From assembly GCA_016081115.2 (NCBI GenBank), contig CM071930.1:23689520-23753519 (forward strand): 64,000 nucleotides of DNA, given 5' to 3'. A model generated the notes under the pieces. That model ran no database searches. It saw nothing but the letters and a program-made list of their open reading frames with translations, and was not told where the DNA came from. Both the position numbers and the translations under genes were made by a program. Of the stretch, positions 11,505 to 22,677 are shown in pieces (position 1 is the first letter of the stretch; every line of letters begins with the position of its first letter). Origin of the DNA: Rehmannia glutinosa (Eukaryota; Streptophyta; Magnoliopsida; Lamiales; Orobanchaceae).

Positions 11505-12487
11505 TATCCGCCAAAAATATTTGGATCTCTATACTGCAAGTGTACATTGTACTTTATAGAATAATGGCAAGTAAGGTCATGTTCCTTAGGGATTGACTAC
11601 GAAACACTTAGGTTATAATAACATCGCATTCCAAATTTGTTGAAGCGACCGAATATAAAGTGTTTTTCAGAAAAATCGAAAATAAAAAGAAAAATAAATA
11701 AATTTGCGAACCCCACAAGTATTTCCAACAACCACGGAAGCAACCTTAGGCACAAAATCTCAACATGTTTCTTCAATATTAAATCCAATTAATGTTTAAC
11801 AAAATCAATTCATACAATTATATGGGTTCAATTCCTAAGTTAGTCTATTCCCCCTCCCGGGCGGCGCATAAACAATAGATTAATAACAGTTGTAGGTCTC
11901 CTGACTCGATACAACTATTACTAACTCCCAAAAGATCTATGAATTGAATGATTCCTCACAAACATTGTAGGTCTCCCGACTCGTTACACCCTTTTATGTC
12001 TGAATTCGATTTCCGTCTTTATTAGAACTCCTCTTTCGAATTTCGCACTAACAAATATGACATGCTAAATATTGATCAGATAAAAACAATTAAGAATAAG
12101 CACTCGAATTCATAAAATAGAACACATGAATTAATTAAGAAAATAATTAATCAAGATTTAACATGAATCCACAGTTTTGATTATGCCCTAAGATCCAAAA
12201 GATTAGCCAAACATTGATAACAAATTCATAGACAAACTTGGAATCAATATTGTGACATCGTTTAAGCACAGACAAGAGATCTAAACTAAGAAAGAAAATT
12301 CCTCCTTATCAGGATGGATTCTCCTCCCAAGCCATTGAAACTCTTGTGCTCCCGTAGACGTGAAAGGCCTTGTGGTGTTCTTCGTAACCTAGCCCCCTCT
12401 CTTAGAAGACCTTTGATCTTGTATTCCTGTGTATTTTGGTGTGTTATATGGTGTATGGATGAATGAATTTTCGTGCACCTCTTGGGT

Positions 12488-12495
12488 CTTTTATA
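12488..12495 (-). promoter_or_regulatory. TATA box of Athila A 3' LTR
   Basis: TATAAAAG on the minus strand, 70 nt downstream of the palindrome array. The corresponding segment is missing from the 5' LTR of this copy. Confidence 0.6.
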
Positions 12496-12562
12496 CAGAT
12501 GCTTGGAGAGATCACTTGTAGAGTTTGAATGGGAAAAGAACACAAAAATCCGCCACACTCAT

Positions 12563-12737
12563 CACATGGTCCGACCGTGTAGCTTCACACGGTCAGCCCA
12601 CACGACCATGTGGCTTCACACGGTTCGGCCGTGTGGTTTGTTTTCGTCCATTGTTTCTTCCCAATTTCACCCGGACATGTCATCATCGCATGGGCAGGTC
12701 ACACGGCCGTGTGGCTCTCACACGGTCCGACCGTGTG
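12563..12737. promoter_or_regulatory. Array of CACACGG-N-CCGTGTG palindromes in U3
   Basis: Four to five dyads share the half-site CACACGG/CCGTGTG, for example CACACGGTCCGACCGTGTG (12,719-12,737), CACACGGTTCGGCCGTGTG and the gapless CACACGGCCGTGTG. They stand in otherwise AT-rich LTR sequence just upstream of the TATA box, as expected for enhancer binding sites of a dimeric factor. The binding factor is unknown. Confidence 0.55.
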
Positions 12738-12973
12738 ATAAGTTTTTGTTCGGTTTCTTCGTCTTTTCAATCTTCTCTTTGCACTCGTCAATCCTATCCG
12801 ATCCGTTCAACTGATATTTCTTCAATTAAGCTTCATTTCCTGTAAAAATTACAAGAATACGCAGTATCATGCCTTTCTAAGAAAACCAAGTAAAACATAC
12901 TAAATATACATGCAAATGTATCAATTATATATCATTTTAAGCCCCCAAATGCACGTATATTTTACACGTATCA

Positions 12974-12990
12974 AAAATCCCCCAAACTTA
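12974..12990 (-). other. Polypurine tract of Athila A
   Basis: The minus strand reads TAAGTTTGGGGGATTTT immediately before the 3' LTR. It is the plus-strand primer site for reverse transcription and confirms minus orientation. Confidence 0.8.
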
Positions 12991-14481
12991 AAGCATTGCT
13001 CCTCCTCGAGCAAATTTAAAAAAATAATATCAAGGGGTACAAAGAACACACAAGAACACAATAAATATTAAATCTCATTCGACTCCATATTCAAGTAAAT
13101 CATGCAATTCATTTTCAAGAAGTCATCATTTATAGGTTCAGCATTATTAATACTCTCTCGGGTATTTGACATCGCGACTCACAAGTAGTAGTAGTGTATC
13201 ATTCACTCTCAAAATGTATGGAAAGTGTTTACGCTCAAAATCAATTCAGTGAAAATAGAATTATCATATGCTTGCAAATTATCTTAACATCTCTACCACT
13301 TTTGTGCACAACTTAAGAATCTAAAAGGACTTTCATTTGGTTGTAAATGTTGACTCTTTGATAAGGGTATGAAAAATTTGTATTAAGTGACTTGACTTGA
13401 GCAAATAGAATTTACGAGCACAGAGTTGCAACTCACCAACCCAATTTTATCTAAAAATCATTTTTCTCAAGATATATTTTTTTCCAACTCAAATCCACCC
13501 TTGTTTCTCATTTTTTCATTTTGCCTATTTTTTTTTCTTTAGCCTCAAGCTCTCAATTTTTCACAATTTTTCAAAAATTTTCTTTTCTTTTGCTCGATTT
13601 TCTCTTTTTTCTTCCAAAGATTTTTCTTTCTTTTTTGACCTTCATTATTCTTTGATTCACCTATATATTGCTCATTCCTCATTCTTTTGCCAACTTTCTC
13701 TCTTTTTCAGAATTTTCACCACATCTCTCCCAAACTTGTTCATTTTCTATAAGCTCAAGAAATTTCAGGGATAAAATCATTTTTCAATTTTAAAGATCAA
13801 AATGTGCCTAACAATAAAAAGTTTTGGCTCAAAATTGGCTAACTAGGGAATCATGAGTTCATAGGTAGGCTTTTTAGGCTAAGTAGGCTAAACAAAGATG
13901 GCCTTGAATCATTTTAAAAAATTGCACACATACATGGCTTCAATGAAGATGCAAAGCAAGTTCTAGAGTTCTATCAATCATGAATGACACACTCAAGAAA
14001 AATAAGACTGCATAAGATAAAAGCAGTTTAAGGCACAAAAGCTCACAGACTTATTTTTCGCAACATGCTCAATTACCTAATTTTCTTAACTATTGCCAAA
14101 CAAATAGATGACATCTCCTCAACTATTCATCGCATTATTCACAAAAACATGTCATCTCATAAAATCAAATGCTCATAGTAAAATCATACGGAAGCTTTGC
14201 TCTTTCGAAAATCTTGATTAAAGACACATACAAAAGCAATTAAATGTGCTAAAGCAATAAACGTGCTAAAAAAAATAAGAATCGAAAATTTAAAAAAATT
14301 CAAAAAATTTAAATCAATTTTTTATGCTCTACATGCAATCTTAAATGTAATGCAAGATGCAACAGTACTAAGTTACACATTCTTGACAACCCCCCCAAAC
14401 TTAAAATATGCTTCGTCCTGAACATATGAGAAAATTATCAAAAGTAAAGAGGAATGCATAATAAGTACTTACATGGATCGT
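12991..14481 (-). other. Athila A 3' noncoding region
   Basis: About 1.5 kb of AT-rich sequence between the integrase end and the polypurine tract, where some Athila elements carry an env-like frame. I see no protein here. There is a pyrimidine-rich block at 13,480-13,720. The stretch is closely matched at 47,648-49,107 in copy B. Confidence 0.6.
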
Positions 14482-15640
14482 TCAAATCAAGTAGATGGTC
14501 AAAATTTCTTGCGGCGTTTCTTGCCCATAATAATGTTTAATTCTTTGCCCATTTATGACAAAAATTCGACCATTCTTTGCTAGTAATTCAACGGCTCCTC
14601 CTGATGATAGTGCCTTTCTGATAACGAATGGACCTGACCACCTTGATTTAAGCTTACTCGGAAACAATCTCAATCTCGAGTTATATAGCAGTACTACTTG
14701 CCCGGGTAGGAATTCTCTTCTTAAAATTTTCTTATCATGCCATCTCTTTGTGCAATCTTTGTAGATTTGGGCATTTTCATAAGCATCTTGATGAAATTCT
14801 TCTAATTCGCTTATTTGCAGTTTTCTCTATTCTCTTACTGCAGTCATGTTGAAGTTAAGCTTTGTCACTGCCCAAAATGCTTTATGCTCTAATTCAACCG
14901 GAAGGTGGCATGACTTCTCAAAAACTAATCGATACGGGGACATATCCAGAGGTATTTTGTATGCCGTACGATAAGCCCATAAAGCGTCACCAAACATTAA
15001 AGCCCAATCTTTCCAATTTGTGCTAACAGTTTTTTCTACTATTGGATACCTCGGCTAGCCCATTTGACTATGGGTGGTAAGAGGCGGCCACTAGATGTTT
15101 CACTACGAATTTTTCCATCATGTTATTAAACAATTTATTGCAGAAGTGAGAACCTCCATCACTATTGAGGGCTCATGGGGTGCCAAACCTAGTGAAATAT
15201 TCTTTTGCAAAAATTTCAATACTATTCTGGCATCATTTGTTTTAGTAGGGATAGCTTCTACCCATTTGGATACATAATATACTGCAGGAAGAATGTATAT
15301 GTACCCATTTTATGCTGGAAATGGTCCCATGAAGTCTATACCCCAAACGTTGAATAATTCCACTTCTATTATTGGAGTCAATGGCATCCGTGTCGCTTTG
15401 AAATGTTTCCTATACGTTGACACCTATCACACTGCCAAATAAACTTATAGCAATATTTGAAAATAGAAGGCCAAAAGAAACCGGACTGTAATACCTTAGG
15501 TGCGTGTTGGGCCAAAATGGCCTCCATATGGTGATGAATAGCATAACTCTAGAATGCTTGCCCATTCTTCTTGAGGTACACATTTCCTAATAACTGAATC
15601 TGCACATCTTTTAAATAATAGAGGTTCATCCCACAAAAAA
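14482..15640 (-). pseudogene. Athila A integrase (broken)
   Basis: The minus-strand frames contain integrase pieces in order. First is a zinc-binding-like CDRCQR followed by core pieces such as SKWVEAIPTKTND. Then come HEDAYENAQIYK-like helical sequence and the C-terminal LKSRWSGPFVI module (14,673-14,482). Several stops and frameshifts separate them, so no full integrase can be made. Integrase would insert the cDNA with the 5-bp duplication seen at the ends of the element. Confidence 0.75.
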
Positions 15641-15667
15641 TATCTCACATCATGAAGAACTTTCTTC

Positions 15668-16336
15668 TTAGCATGATATGTGATATCTGGTGGTAGGACC
15701 CCGCTTACTAAATAATTTACAAATATCAGCGTACCAGGGGATGGTTGTTTCAGCCATCAGAATTAACTCGTCCGAGAATGTTTCCTTAATAGTTGTGCCT
15801 TTAGTGTTTTCATTAGTCGTTTGCTCAAGTCGTGAGAGATGATTAGCTACCATGTTCTCACATCTTTTCCGATCCCGAATTTCAATGTCAAATTCTTGTA
15901 ACAGAAGTATCCACCGAATAAGCCTTGGCTTGGCATCCTCCTTTGTGAAAAGGTACTTGACCACAACATGGTCCGTATGGACTATTGTTTTTGTCTCAAT
16001 CAAGTTTGCCCGAAATTTATCAAACGCAAATACCACTTCCAGTAATTGTTTTTCAGTTGTGGTGTAATTTTGTTGCGACGGGTCTAACGTTTGACTTGCA
16101 TAGTAAATAACATGAAACAGCTTTTCGCGTTTTTGTCCTAGTGCTGCTCCTACTGCATAGTCGCTTGCATCACACATTATCTCGAAAGGTTGACTCCAAT
16201 CTGGTGTGATCAAAATTGGTGCAGTTTCCAGAGCCTTTTTCAGTGTTTCGAATGCCTGCAAACAATCAGAGGTGAAAGCAAAATGTACATCTTTTTCAAG
16301 TAAGTGGGAAATGGGTTTAGTTATTTTTGAAAAATC
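15668..16336 (-). pseudogene. Athila A RNase H region
   Basis: Open for 197 residues (16,261-15,668). It has FEIMCDASDYAVGAALG with the first catalytic Asp, TTTEKQLLEVVFAFDKF with Glu, and IVHTDH with the next Asp. The link to the RT contains an in-frame TAG at about 16,334-16,336 (a FI-stop-DF context) that is also present in copy B. In the family this domain removes the RNA template during reverse transcription. Confidence 0.8.
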
Positions 16337-17330
16337 CTAAATGAAGCGTCTATAAAAACCCGCATGTCCCAAAAAGCTCCTTAGTTCTTTCTCATTCTTT
16401 GGAGGTGGAAGCTTCTCAATTGATACCACCTTTGCTCCGTCAACTTCTAAACCAGTAGAAGAAACACGATGACCCAGTACGATGCCATCTTTTACCATAA
16501 AATGGCATTTTTCCCAATTTAATACTAAGTTTGTCTCCTCGCATCTCTGCAAAACAAGGGTTAGATCCTGCAAGCAACGATCAAACGAACTACCAAAAAC
16601 TGAGAAGTCATCCATGAAGACTTCCATTATATTTTCAATCCTTCCATGGAATATCGCCATCATACATCTTTGAAATGTTGCAGGTGCATTACATAGCCCA
16701 AATGGTAGTCTACGAAATGCAAACACACCATAGTCCATAAGGACATGTAAATGCAGTTTTTTCTTGGTCCTCTAGAACAATCACAATCTGATTATATCAC
16801 GATCGAGTACCCATCCAGGAAGCAATAGTATTCATAACCTGTAAGGCGATCTAACATTTGATCCATAAAGAGGAGGGGAAAGTGATCTGTGCGAGTTGGT
16901 GCGTTTAACTTTCGATAATCAATGCAAATATGCCAACATCTAGTAGCTAAGATTTCATCAGTTTCACTTTTTATTATCGTCATCCCTCCTTTTTTTGGTA
17001 CAACTTGTACTGGACTTACCCAATTGTTGTCAGATATAGCAAATATAGTTCCATTATCTAACCATTTAAGCACTTCTTTCTTAACGACCTTTTGCATAAC
17101 TGGGTTTCGTTGGTGTTGCACATAAGGTTTACAATCATCTTCCATTCTTATATTATGCATGCAAATCGAAGGACTTATACCTTTTAAATAAGAAATAGAC
17201 CATCCAATAGCAGTTTTATGTTCCCTTAAAACTTGATGTAGTTTTTCCAATTGATTTTCAGTAAGGGAAGAAGAAACTATTACCGGATCGGTGTCGTTGT
17301 TGCCTAAGAATGCATATTTAATAGCTTTAA
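16337..17330 (-). pseudogene. Athila A reverse transcriptase (frameshifted)
   Basis: The N-terminal half is at 17,250-16,792 (NWVSPVQVVPKKGG, then a FLDGYS motif with a catalytic-site Asp). The C-terminal half is at 16,738-16,337 (RLPFGLCNAPATFQR; VFMDD at 16,607-16,621 is the YxDD-box equivalent; then LGHRVSSTGLEVD and SFLGHAGFYRRFI). A frame change and a stop just after FLDGYS separate the halves and are shared with copy B. The catalytic box is intact here, unlike copy B. Confidence 0.85.
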
Positions 17331-17722
17331 ATATTTAATAGCTTTCATGGGGTTAGTACATCAATCATGTTGCAATGTTCGACGTTTTCATGAAATTGCA
17401 TAGCTTTATAAATTGAAAATAATATGTGTTCATCATTTACTCGCAATGTTAGTTCACCTTTTTGCACGTCGATTAATGCTCTACCTGTGGCCAATAATGG
17501 TCTTCCCAGAATTAATGAAACCTCACGATCCTCTTCCTTCACTAAGACGTCCTCAATCACCCCTTTTGGATATGTTACCGAACAATCTGCTAATTGTAGG
17601 GTAATTGTCGTAGGCTTTACTTCGCCTAATCCCAATTTCCGAAATGCTGATAACGACATCAAGTTAATGCTAGCACCTAAGTCGCACAATGCTTTATTAA
17701 AGGTTGTACCCCTATTACACAA
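17331..17722 (-). pseudogene. Athila A protease region, truncated
   Basis: A retroviral-type aspartic protease frame of 125 residues. ALCDLGASINLM holds the catalytic D-x-GAS box and SLILGRPLLATGRALIDV the second conserved segment. Relative to copy B (52,241-52,831) about 540 bp after the protease are deleted. The junction at 17,314-17,345 shows a tandem 15-nt repeat, ATATTTAATAGCTTT twice. Confidence 0.8.
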
Positions 17723-18631
17723 GGAATCATAAAACTCCTGGGATCCTTAAGCTTTTGGGGTAACTTTCTTTGAATAATTGTACTGCAGTCCTCTGTCAGT
17801 TTTATCGTTTCATAGTCCGAGATCTTTCTTTTTTTTTCCACGATATCTTTAAGAAATTTAGCATAATTTGGCATTTGTTCTAAAGCATCCGCAAAAGGTA
17901 TATTGATTTGAATTTTCTTGAAAATTTCTAGAAAATTAATAAATTGATCATCTAATTTCTTTTTCTGAAACCTTTGCAGAAAAGGAATAGGTACCTCAGT
18001 TCTTGCAATTTTCGGAGCAGAGCTTACCTTTTGTTTTTCCACTAGTGGTGGTGCGGTCTCCACTGCTATGTCCTGCTCCTCGATTGCTTATTCTTCTATT
18101 TCTTGTTCAATCGGCATCTTTGGACCTTCATAACCTGTTTCACTCCTCAGACGAATGGATTGACATTGTTCTCCCGGATCTATCCTCGTATCTTTCGAAT
18201 TTGCCTTTCTAGTGCTGGCCATTTATTGTTGTAGTAATCCGCCCACCTGTTTTTCCAAAGATTTCAATCTATCATTCATGTTAGTATTCAATTGAGTTAC
18301 CTGATCCTCGATTCTGTCTATATTGGCTTCATCCTGGTTTAGTCGGGCTCGAGTTTCCCCAATGAATGAAGCTAACATCTCTTCTAGAGATGGTTTATGT
18401 TCATTTGGCTCTGTTTGATTGCTCCTTCCTGAATCCGGAAGTGGTTGCAAGTGTCGTAGCCCCAAAGTATAGTATGATTGTGGCTGAGTATTTCTGTAGT
18501 TGTTTTAGCCTTGCTTCCCACAAAATTTGCTTCTTCTACAACAACTGCTGCCTCTCTTGAAGTTACTGTTGTATCGCATCCAGTTTCATACTTAGCATGG
18601 ATATTTGTTCTGTGAGTATGGCTATCTTATC
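17723..18631 (-). pseudogene. Athila A gag, C-terminal part
   Basis: Two open pieces remain: 18,465-18,223, with a coiled-coil-like IEDQVTQLNTNMNDRLKSL segment, and 18,063-17,677, with the lysine-rich region before the protease. Stops separate them. The frame continues upstream across element C: gag resumes at 39,978 on the far side, with the TTATC target duplication at 18,627-18,631 and 39,978-39,982. Confidence 0.75.
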
Positions 18632-18849
18632 TGTAAGTTCAAGCGGCTACGATAATCTAGAGGAGTGAATAGATTATCTCCATCTTTTCGATTATTCCCT
18701 CTTTTTCGAACAAAATAAGCCAAGATAAGAATAAAGGTGCGGAAAGTAAACAACACACGTCGATTTATAGAGCTTCACCCCACCTAGGGACTACGTGCTC
18801 TACCACCCCAGTATATCCGGGATGGGTTTCGAAAAAGAAAAAGAATTTT

Positions 18850-19102
18850 ATTAATTACCACAATTAATACAAATTTAACTTACAACACTTTGAAGAGCAC
18901 CACACTCTTCTTCAACACCACCTTTGGAGATTACTACAATCTCCCTTTGAAGATTACCACAATCTTCCTTTAACGACACCTTTGAAGATCACCATAATCT
19001 TCAATCTTGAAGAATACCAAATTCTTCAACACCTCAAGAGAACCACACTCTTGAAACACCTATCACCTAGACCACCCAAGTGTATTCTTTCCACAAGAAT
19101 AC
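18850..19102 (-). other. Tandem hairpin array with GUGGU loops (C-A 3' LTR)
   Basis: Nine short dyads follow one another. In plus-strand coordinates the loops (ACCAC and variants, GUGGU in RNA sense) are near 18,857, 18,899, 18,933, 18,956, 18,991, 19,016, 19,042, 19,071 and 19,090. Examples are GAAGATTACCACAATCTTC (18,949-18,967), CACCTAGACCACCCAAGTG (19,064-19,082) and a perfect 8-bp stem GTATTCTT with loop TCCAC (19,082-19,102). Stems differ in sequence yet stay paired. Mismatched C-A positions on the plus strand are G-U wobbles in the minus-strand RNA. Function unknown; see findings. Confidence 0.85.
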
Positions 19103-19503
19103 TCACAAGGATGTCTTGTGTTGAATGATGACCAAAATCAAGATTACAACTCAATAATCAATAATACAATTTGAGTACAAGTGTAATCAAGAAATGAAAG
19201 CCTAGACCTCAATATGTGAAAGTGATAATCTAGGCAAATTACAACAAGAATGATAACAATGAAGAGCTAAAGACTTTGCTTGAATGTATCTTGTTGTGTT
19301 GTATCTCAAGTGTTGTGTTGGTTGCTCCAAAACTTCCTCTATTTATAGGAGATGATTGATCAAGCATAGGCTCCTCTTGGGGATTGAAAATCTACAGAAA
19401 AATACAATTAAAATCAAGAATATAGCTGTTAGAAATCAATCCCACAATTTAGGGAAAGTTTGTCTGCTGCACAATGGTTAGAAATTTGCTGTCAAACTTG
19501 AGG

Positions 19504-19776
19504 GCGACCGGTCGCGCATTGATAGAAATAAAAGAAGAAACACAACAAAAATACATGGGGCGACCGGTCCAGGGGGTCTTCGACCGGTCAACCCCTACAA
19601 GGACTGGTCCCCCTCGTTGTATTTTGAAGAAACTAAGTTCTGTTTCAAGAACGAAGTCTCCAGGTACCGGTCGCACCCTGGGCGACCGGTCGACCTGGTA
19701 TTTTTCCTTCCGTCTCATTTTTTTGTTCCAAAAATCATCTTCAGGTACGGGTTGCCCTATACGGTGACCGATCGAC
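19504..19776. promoter_or_regulatory. CGACCGGTCG palindrome array in U3 (C-A 3' LTR)
   Basis: The perfect 10-bp palindrome CGACCGGTCG occurs at 19,505-19,514 and 19,683-19,692. Near-copies lie at 19,561, 19,581, about 19,613, 19,665 and 19,764. All lie upstream of the LTR TATA box and are the only GC-rich part of this LTR. They are likely binding sites of a symmetric DNA-binding protein; the factor is unknown. Confidence 0.55.
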
Positions 19777-19949
19777 CTTGAGACAGAAATGTTGTCCAAC
19801 TTTTATCAAAAATAAACCTCAAGAAATACTCCGAAAAAATAGTAAAAAAATATTTCAAATCATTTAGGAGTATTTGGACAACAATTAAAAACATTGTTTT
19901 GGTGTAAAAATAAAATCATCAAAATTAAGATAAAAACATGTATCAAACA

Positions 19950-19966
19950 ATCTCCCCCTTTTTGAT
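19950..19966 (-). other. Polypurine tract, element C copy A
   Basis: The minus strand reads CAAAAAGGGGGAGAT directly before the 3' LTR, confirming minus orientation. Confidence 0.8.
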
Positions 19967-21099
19967 GATTACAAACCAAAATAATTTTTAGAAATATTAG
20001 GAGGACAATTTTTTTTAAAAACGATTTTCCAGTAAAAACATCTAACCGTTTAGAAGCGACCAAAATTTCCAAAATACATAAGCAACCAAATAAGGGAGTA
20101 AATATTATTCAAATATTCCGAGTATTAGCACAAGCTCCCCCTATCAACAAGCACATCAAGAATAATGTAAGAGCAATTAATCACAAGCTAAAAGCTTAGC
20201 TTTTACATATTGATCTTAAGTATAAGAGCTTATAAGCTCCCCCTGTCAAAAAAACATCATTAGACAAGTATATAAGTCCATCATACAACAATTGGACTAA
20301 GTATAGTCCACAACTTATGGCTTTAAGAAGCCATAGCTTATAGCTTTTATATCGAGCTTATATTAGCTTCTTTGAGCTAACGAGCCAATTTCCTGTTTCT
20401 CCCCCTTTGGAATCATCAAAAAGAATGTTAGGATGATAAAAACATCATACAAGTATATCAAAGTGCGCCAAAGATACGATTTATCAACCATAGAAAAAAT
20501 TAGGCTCAGAATCCGAAGAAATGGGAGAGATGTATCATGAAAAGATCCATAAGCTCGTTTAGTTTGCCAAGACATGATCTCAATAAGTATTTAAGACATT
20601 TGAACATGAGAGAATCATGTAGGTGATGAATTTTTCATTGAAACATTTTAACGAACACTTGGCGGGCATAAAAAAATTGAGGAAAATATATATAGCCCTT
20701 GTAAAAGATATTAAGCCAAGTTTTTCATACCATCACTAAAAGCAAATATTCACCATATATCCAACAATTAAGAGGCCCAACAAGGTAAATTCTCAAAGGT
20801 TCGACCCAATTGAGATAATTCTAGCCGAAAAGATCAAGGCATTACGAATCCCATCAAGCAAAAATTAAGAGAAACACTTTTACCATCAAGTACCTCATAC
20901 CAATTATTAAACAATGACAAATAGAGTATTTTAACCCTCAAATGCTCCAATAAGGCCAATATCAAAAGCTACTAGCAATCTTGCTAGTTCATCCCTTTTA
21001 AGAAAAAAATGTCATTAGAATAAGAGAGTTATACAAATCAAGTTCATTACAAGAAAATTAAATGACATAAGAAGAAAATCAAGAGAAGTGACAGGATCA
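19967..21099 (-). other. Element C copy A 3' noncoding region
   Basis: About 1.1 kb between ORF2 and the polypurine tract with no coding potential. It is rich in AGCTT-type palindromes, for example AGCTTATAAGCT near 20,230 and 20,350 and TATGGCTT-TAAG-AAGCCATA at about 20,316-20,335. The arrangement is conserved at 55,106-56,237 in copy B. Confidence 0.6.
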
Positions 21100-22442
21100 T
21101 CATTCTTCATCGGAAGAAAAACATGTGTTGGGGATGAGTTCTTTAATGAACTTCTTCAATTTGCCGATTGATTTTTGCATTTTTGAGGTCTTTTGCTCCA
21201 AAGCCTCATATTTAGCTTCATGATATGCTCTAAGTTCATCAAATTCGGCTTGAGTGTAACTCCTAGACGATTGAGCACCAGTATTACCCTCCGGATTGCT
21301 TGCCCCGTCACCCGTCGCCAATCTATCGGCCTCGGCATCATTAAAGAAATCGTTTGGATTTTCAGATGTAGAACCTTGCCCTCTTCCTTTAGCCATTTTA
21401 GTCGGGTGGATATCCATATTATTGCGCATGTGGACCATTTGTGAAATGTTGTCAATGTCAAAATCATTTTGAAACACCTCCAAATTACATTTCGAAGAAG
21501 GTAACCCCGATTGTATAAGAAGCTTGCAAATCCAATTGCCCATGACAAACTTCTTGTTTCCTTGTGTGATAGACTCAATTAAGCATTGAATAAAAATTAC
21601 GCCAAAATTAAGCGGTTCCCTTCTAGCAATTTATAAGTTAAAAAGTAATCCATATTGCTAGGCATTTTACCCGCTTTACCACAAATACAGTAGGCGACAA
21701 TAACCGAAATAATCCTGTGCTCAAGAGTCATGGCCAATAACAAATATTTCGGCCAAACGCCCAAATAGGTCTTAACCTCTTCCATAGAAACACCCAACAT
21801 ATCATCATTCCAAATTGAACAAGCAAAATAATCCCAACCACCTTCTCGCACATGTAAAAGCCGACAAATGTCATTAGGAGTCCATCTAAAATGACGACCC
21901 CTTACAAATGAATTCAACGTAAGAGGCTTCCTTTGAGCATCATATTCGACCCACATATTGGCATAAAAATGTAGAATCACATCATCATCATATAAAACAT
22001 AAGGGTGCTCCCACAAGTACATCCACCCTTGCTCTTCAAAAAATCCTCTAATAGTAGGATAATCATTTGAAAATAAATTAAATCGGCAAATTTTCGTACG
22101 AGCTATCGATTTTGCACCCATGTTCAAATTCTCATAGTACCACTCCGCATATTTGTTGATAAAATCTAAAACATTAGTAGAGCGAGGAGCTAGAGGTATA
22201 AGAGATTTCTTACTTTTTGCCCAACGACAATTTTTGAATGAAATCGTCCCGCGGAGTTTGACAACTTGAGGATTGAAGAGTATAGGGTTTTGAATATCAT
22301 CACGTTCTTGAGCTACATTCCTTTGGGTTGCTCGAATATCCCGTTGTTCGGCTTCCTCTTGCCGATTTCTTGAAGAACCCTCTCCGCCCTTTCTTCGCTT
22401 GGAGGTGGGATTTTGACCGGTGGAATTTCTTGGAGGAGCCAT
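21100..22442 (-). pseudogene. Element C copy A ORF2 (plant transposon protein), frameshifted
   Basis: Same protein as the intact 447-residue frame at 56,238-57,581. It is open from ATG 22,442 for 281 codons. One T is then missing near 21,626 (AGCAATTTATAAG against AGCAATTTTATAAG in copy B), and the frame resumes to a stop at 21,100. The single-base difference is the main lesion, so the reading frame was presumably intact when the composite was duplicated. See the copy B entry for domain description. Confidence 0.8.
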
Positions 22443-22618
22443 ATTTGTAAAATTCTTGCAAAATGGAGTAGATTAGAAACAAGAATCACAAAAATTGATG
22501 AAGATTTGAGAAGAATAAGAAAAGGGGGTGATATCTTTCGCGCAGGGGTTTGAAGGGTTTAATTTATGTTTCTGCAAATGAAGGAACAAACGTGATTTTA
22601 ACCCAAAAATTTGGCCAG

Positions 22619-22677
22619 GGCGACCGGTCGAGGTAGGGTGCGACCAGTCGACGTGCAGGGCGACCGGTCGGCCCTGC
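22619..22677. promoter_or_regulatory. Internal CGACCGGTCG array upstream of ORF2 (C-A)
   Basis: Three sites 20 bp apart: CGACCGGTCG at 22,621-22,630, CGACCAGTCG at 22,641-22,650 and CGACCGGTCG at 22,661-22,670. They lie about 180-230 bp upstream of the ORF2 ATG (22,442) on the sense strand. The same palindrome fills the LTR U3, so this may be a second, internal control region. Confidence 0.55.

Larger units (their letters stand above)
11505..12973 (-). repeat. Athila A 3' LTR
   Basis: On the minus strand the LTR begins TGATACGTG (12,973) and ends GGCGGATA (11,505); the final CA seen in the 5' LTR has become TA. It is directly followed upstream by the polypurine tract. A TATA box (TATAAAAG, 12,495-12,488) lies about 480 nt into the LTR, with an array of CACACGG/CCGTGTG palindromes upstream of it at 12,563-12,737. 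Confidence 0.9.
18632..19949 (-). repeat. Element C copy A 3' LTR
   Basis: Minus-strand ends are TGTTTGATACATG and GAACTTACA. U3 (19,949 to about 19,350) carries the CGACCGGTCG palindrome array. The TATA box TATAAATAG lies at about 19,349-19,340. The transcribed part carries the tandem hairpin array at 18,850-19,102. Confidence 0.9.

Noticed and set aside
12473..12845. Coding frames rich in RPCG/TRSD repeats in the LTRs
   Set aside because: They are translations of the CACACGG/CCGTGTG DNA dyads, occur in several frames, and lie in LTR U3.
18850..19102. CRISPR-like array of regularly spaced repeats
   Set aside because: The units are short hairpins with different stem sequences and no conserved repeat-spacer structure. 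They lie in an LTR of a plant retrotransposon.
19474..19767. Arg/Thr-rich frames in element C LTRs
   Set aside because: They arise from reading the CGACCGGTCG array in both strands; no protein is expected in U3.
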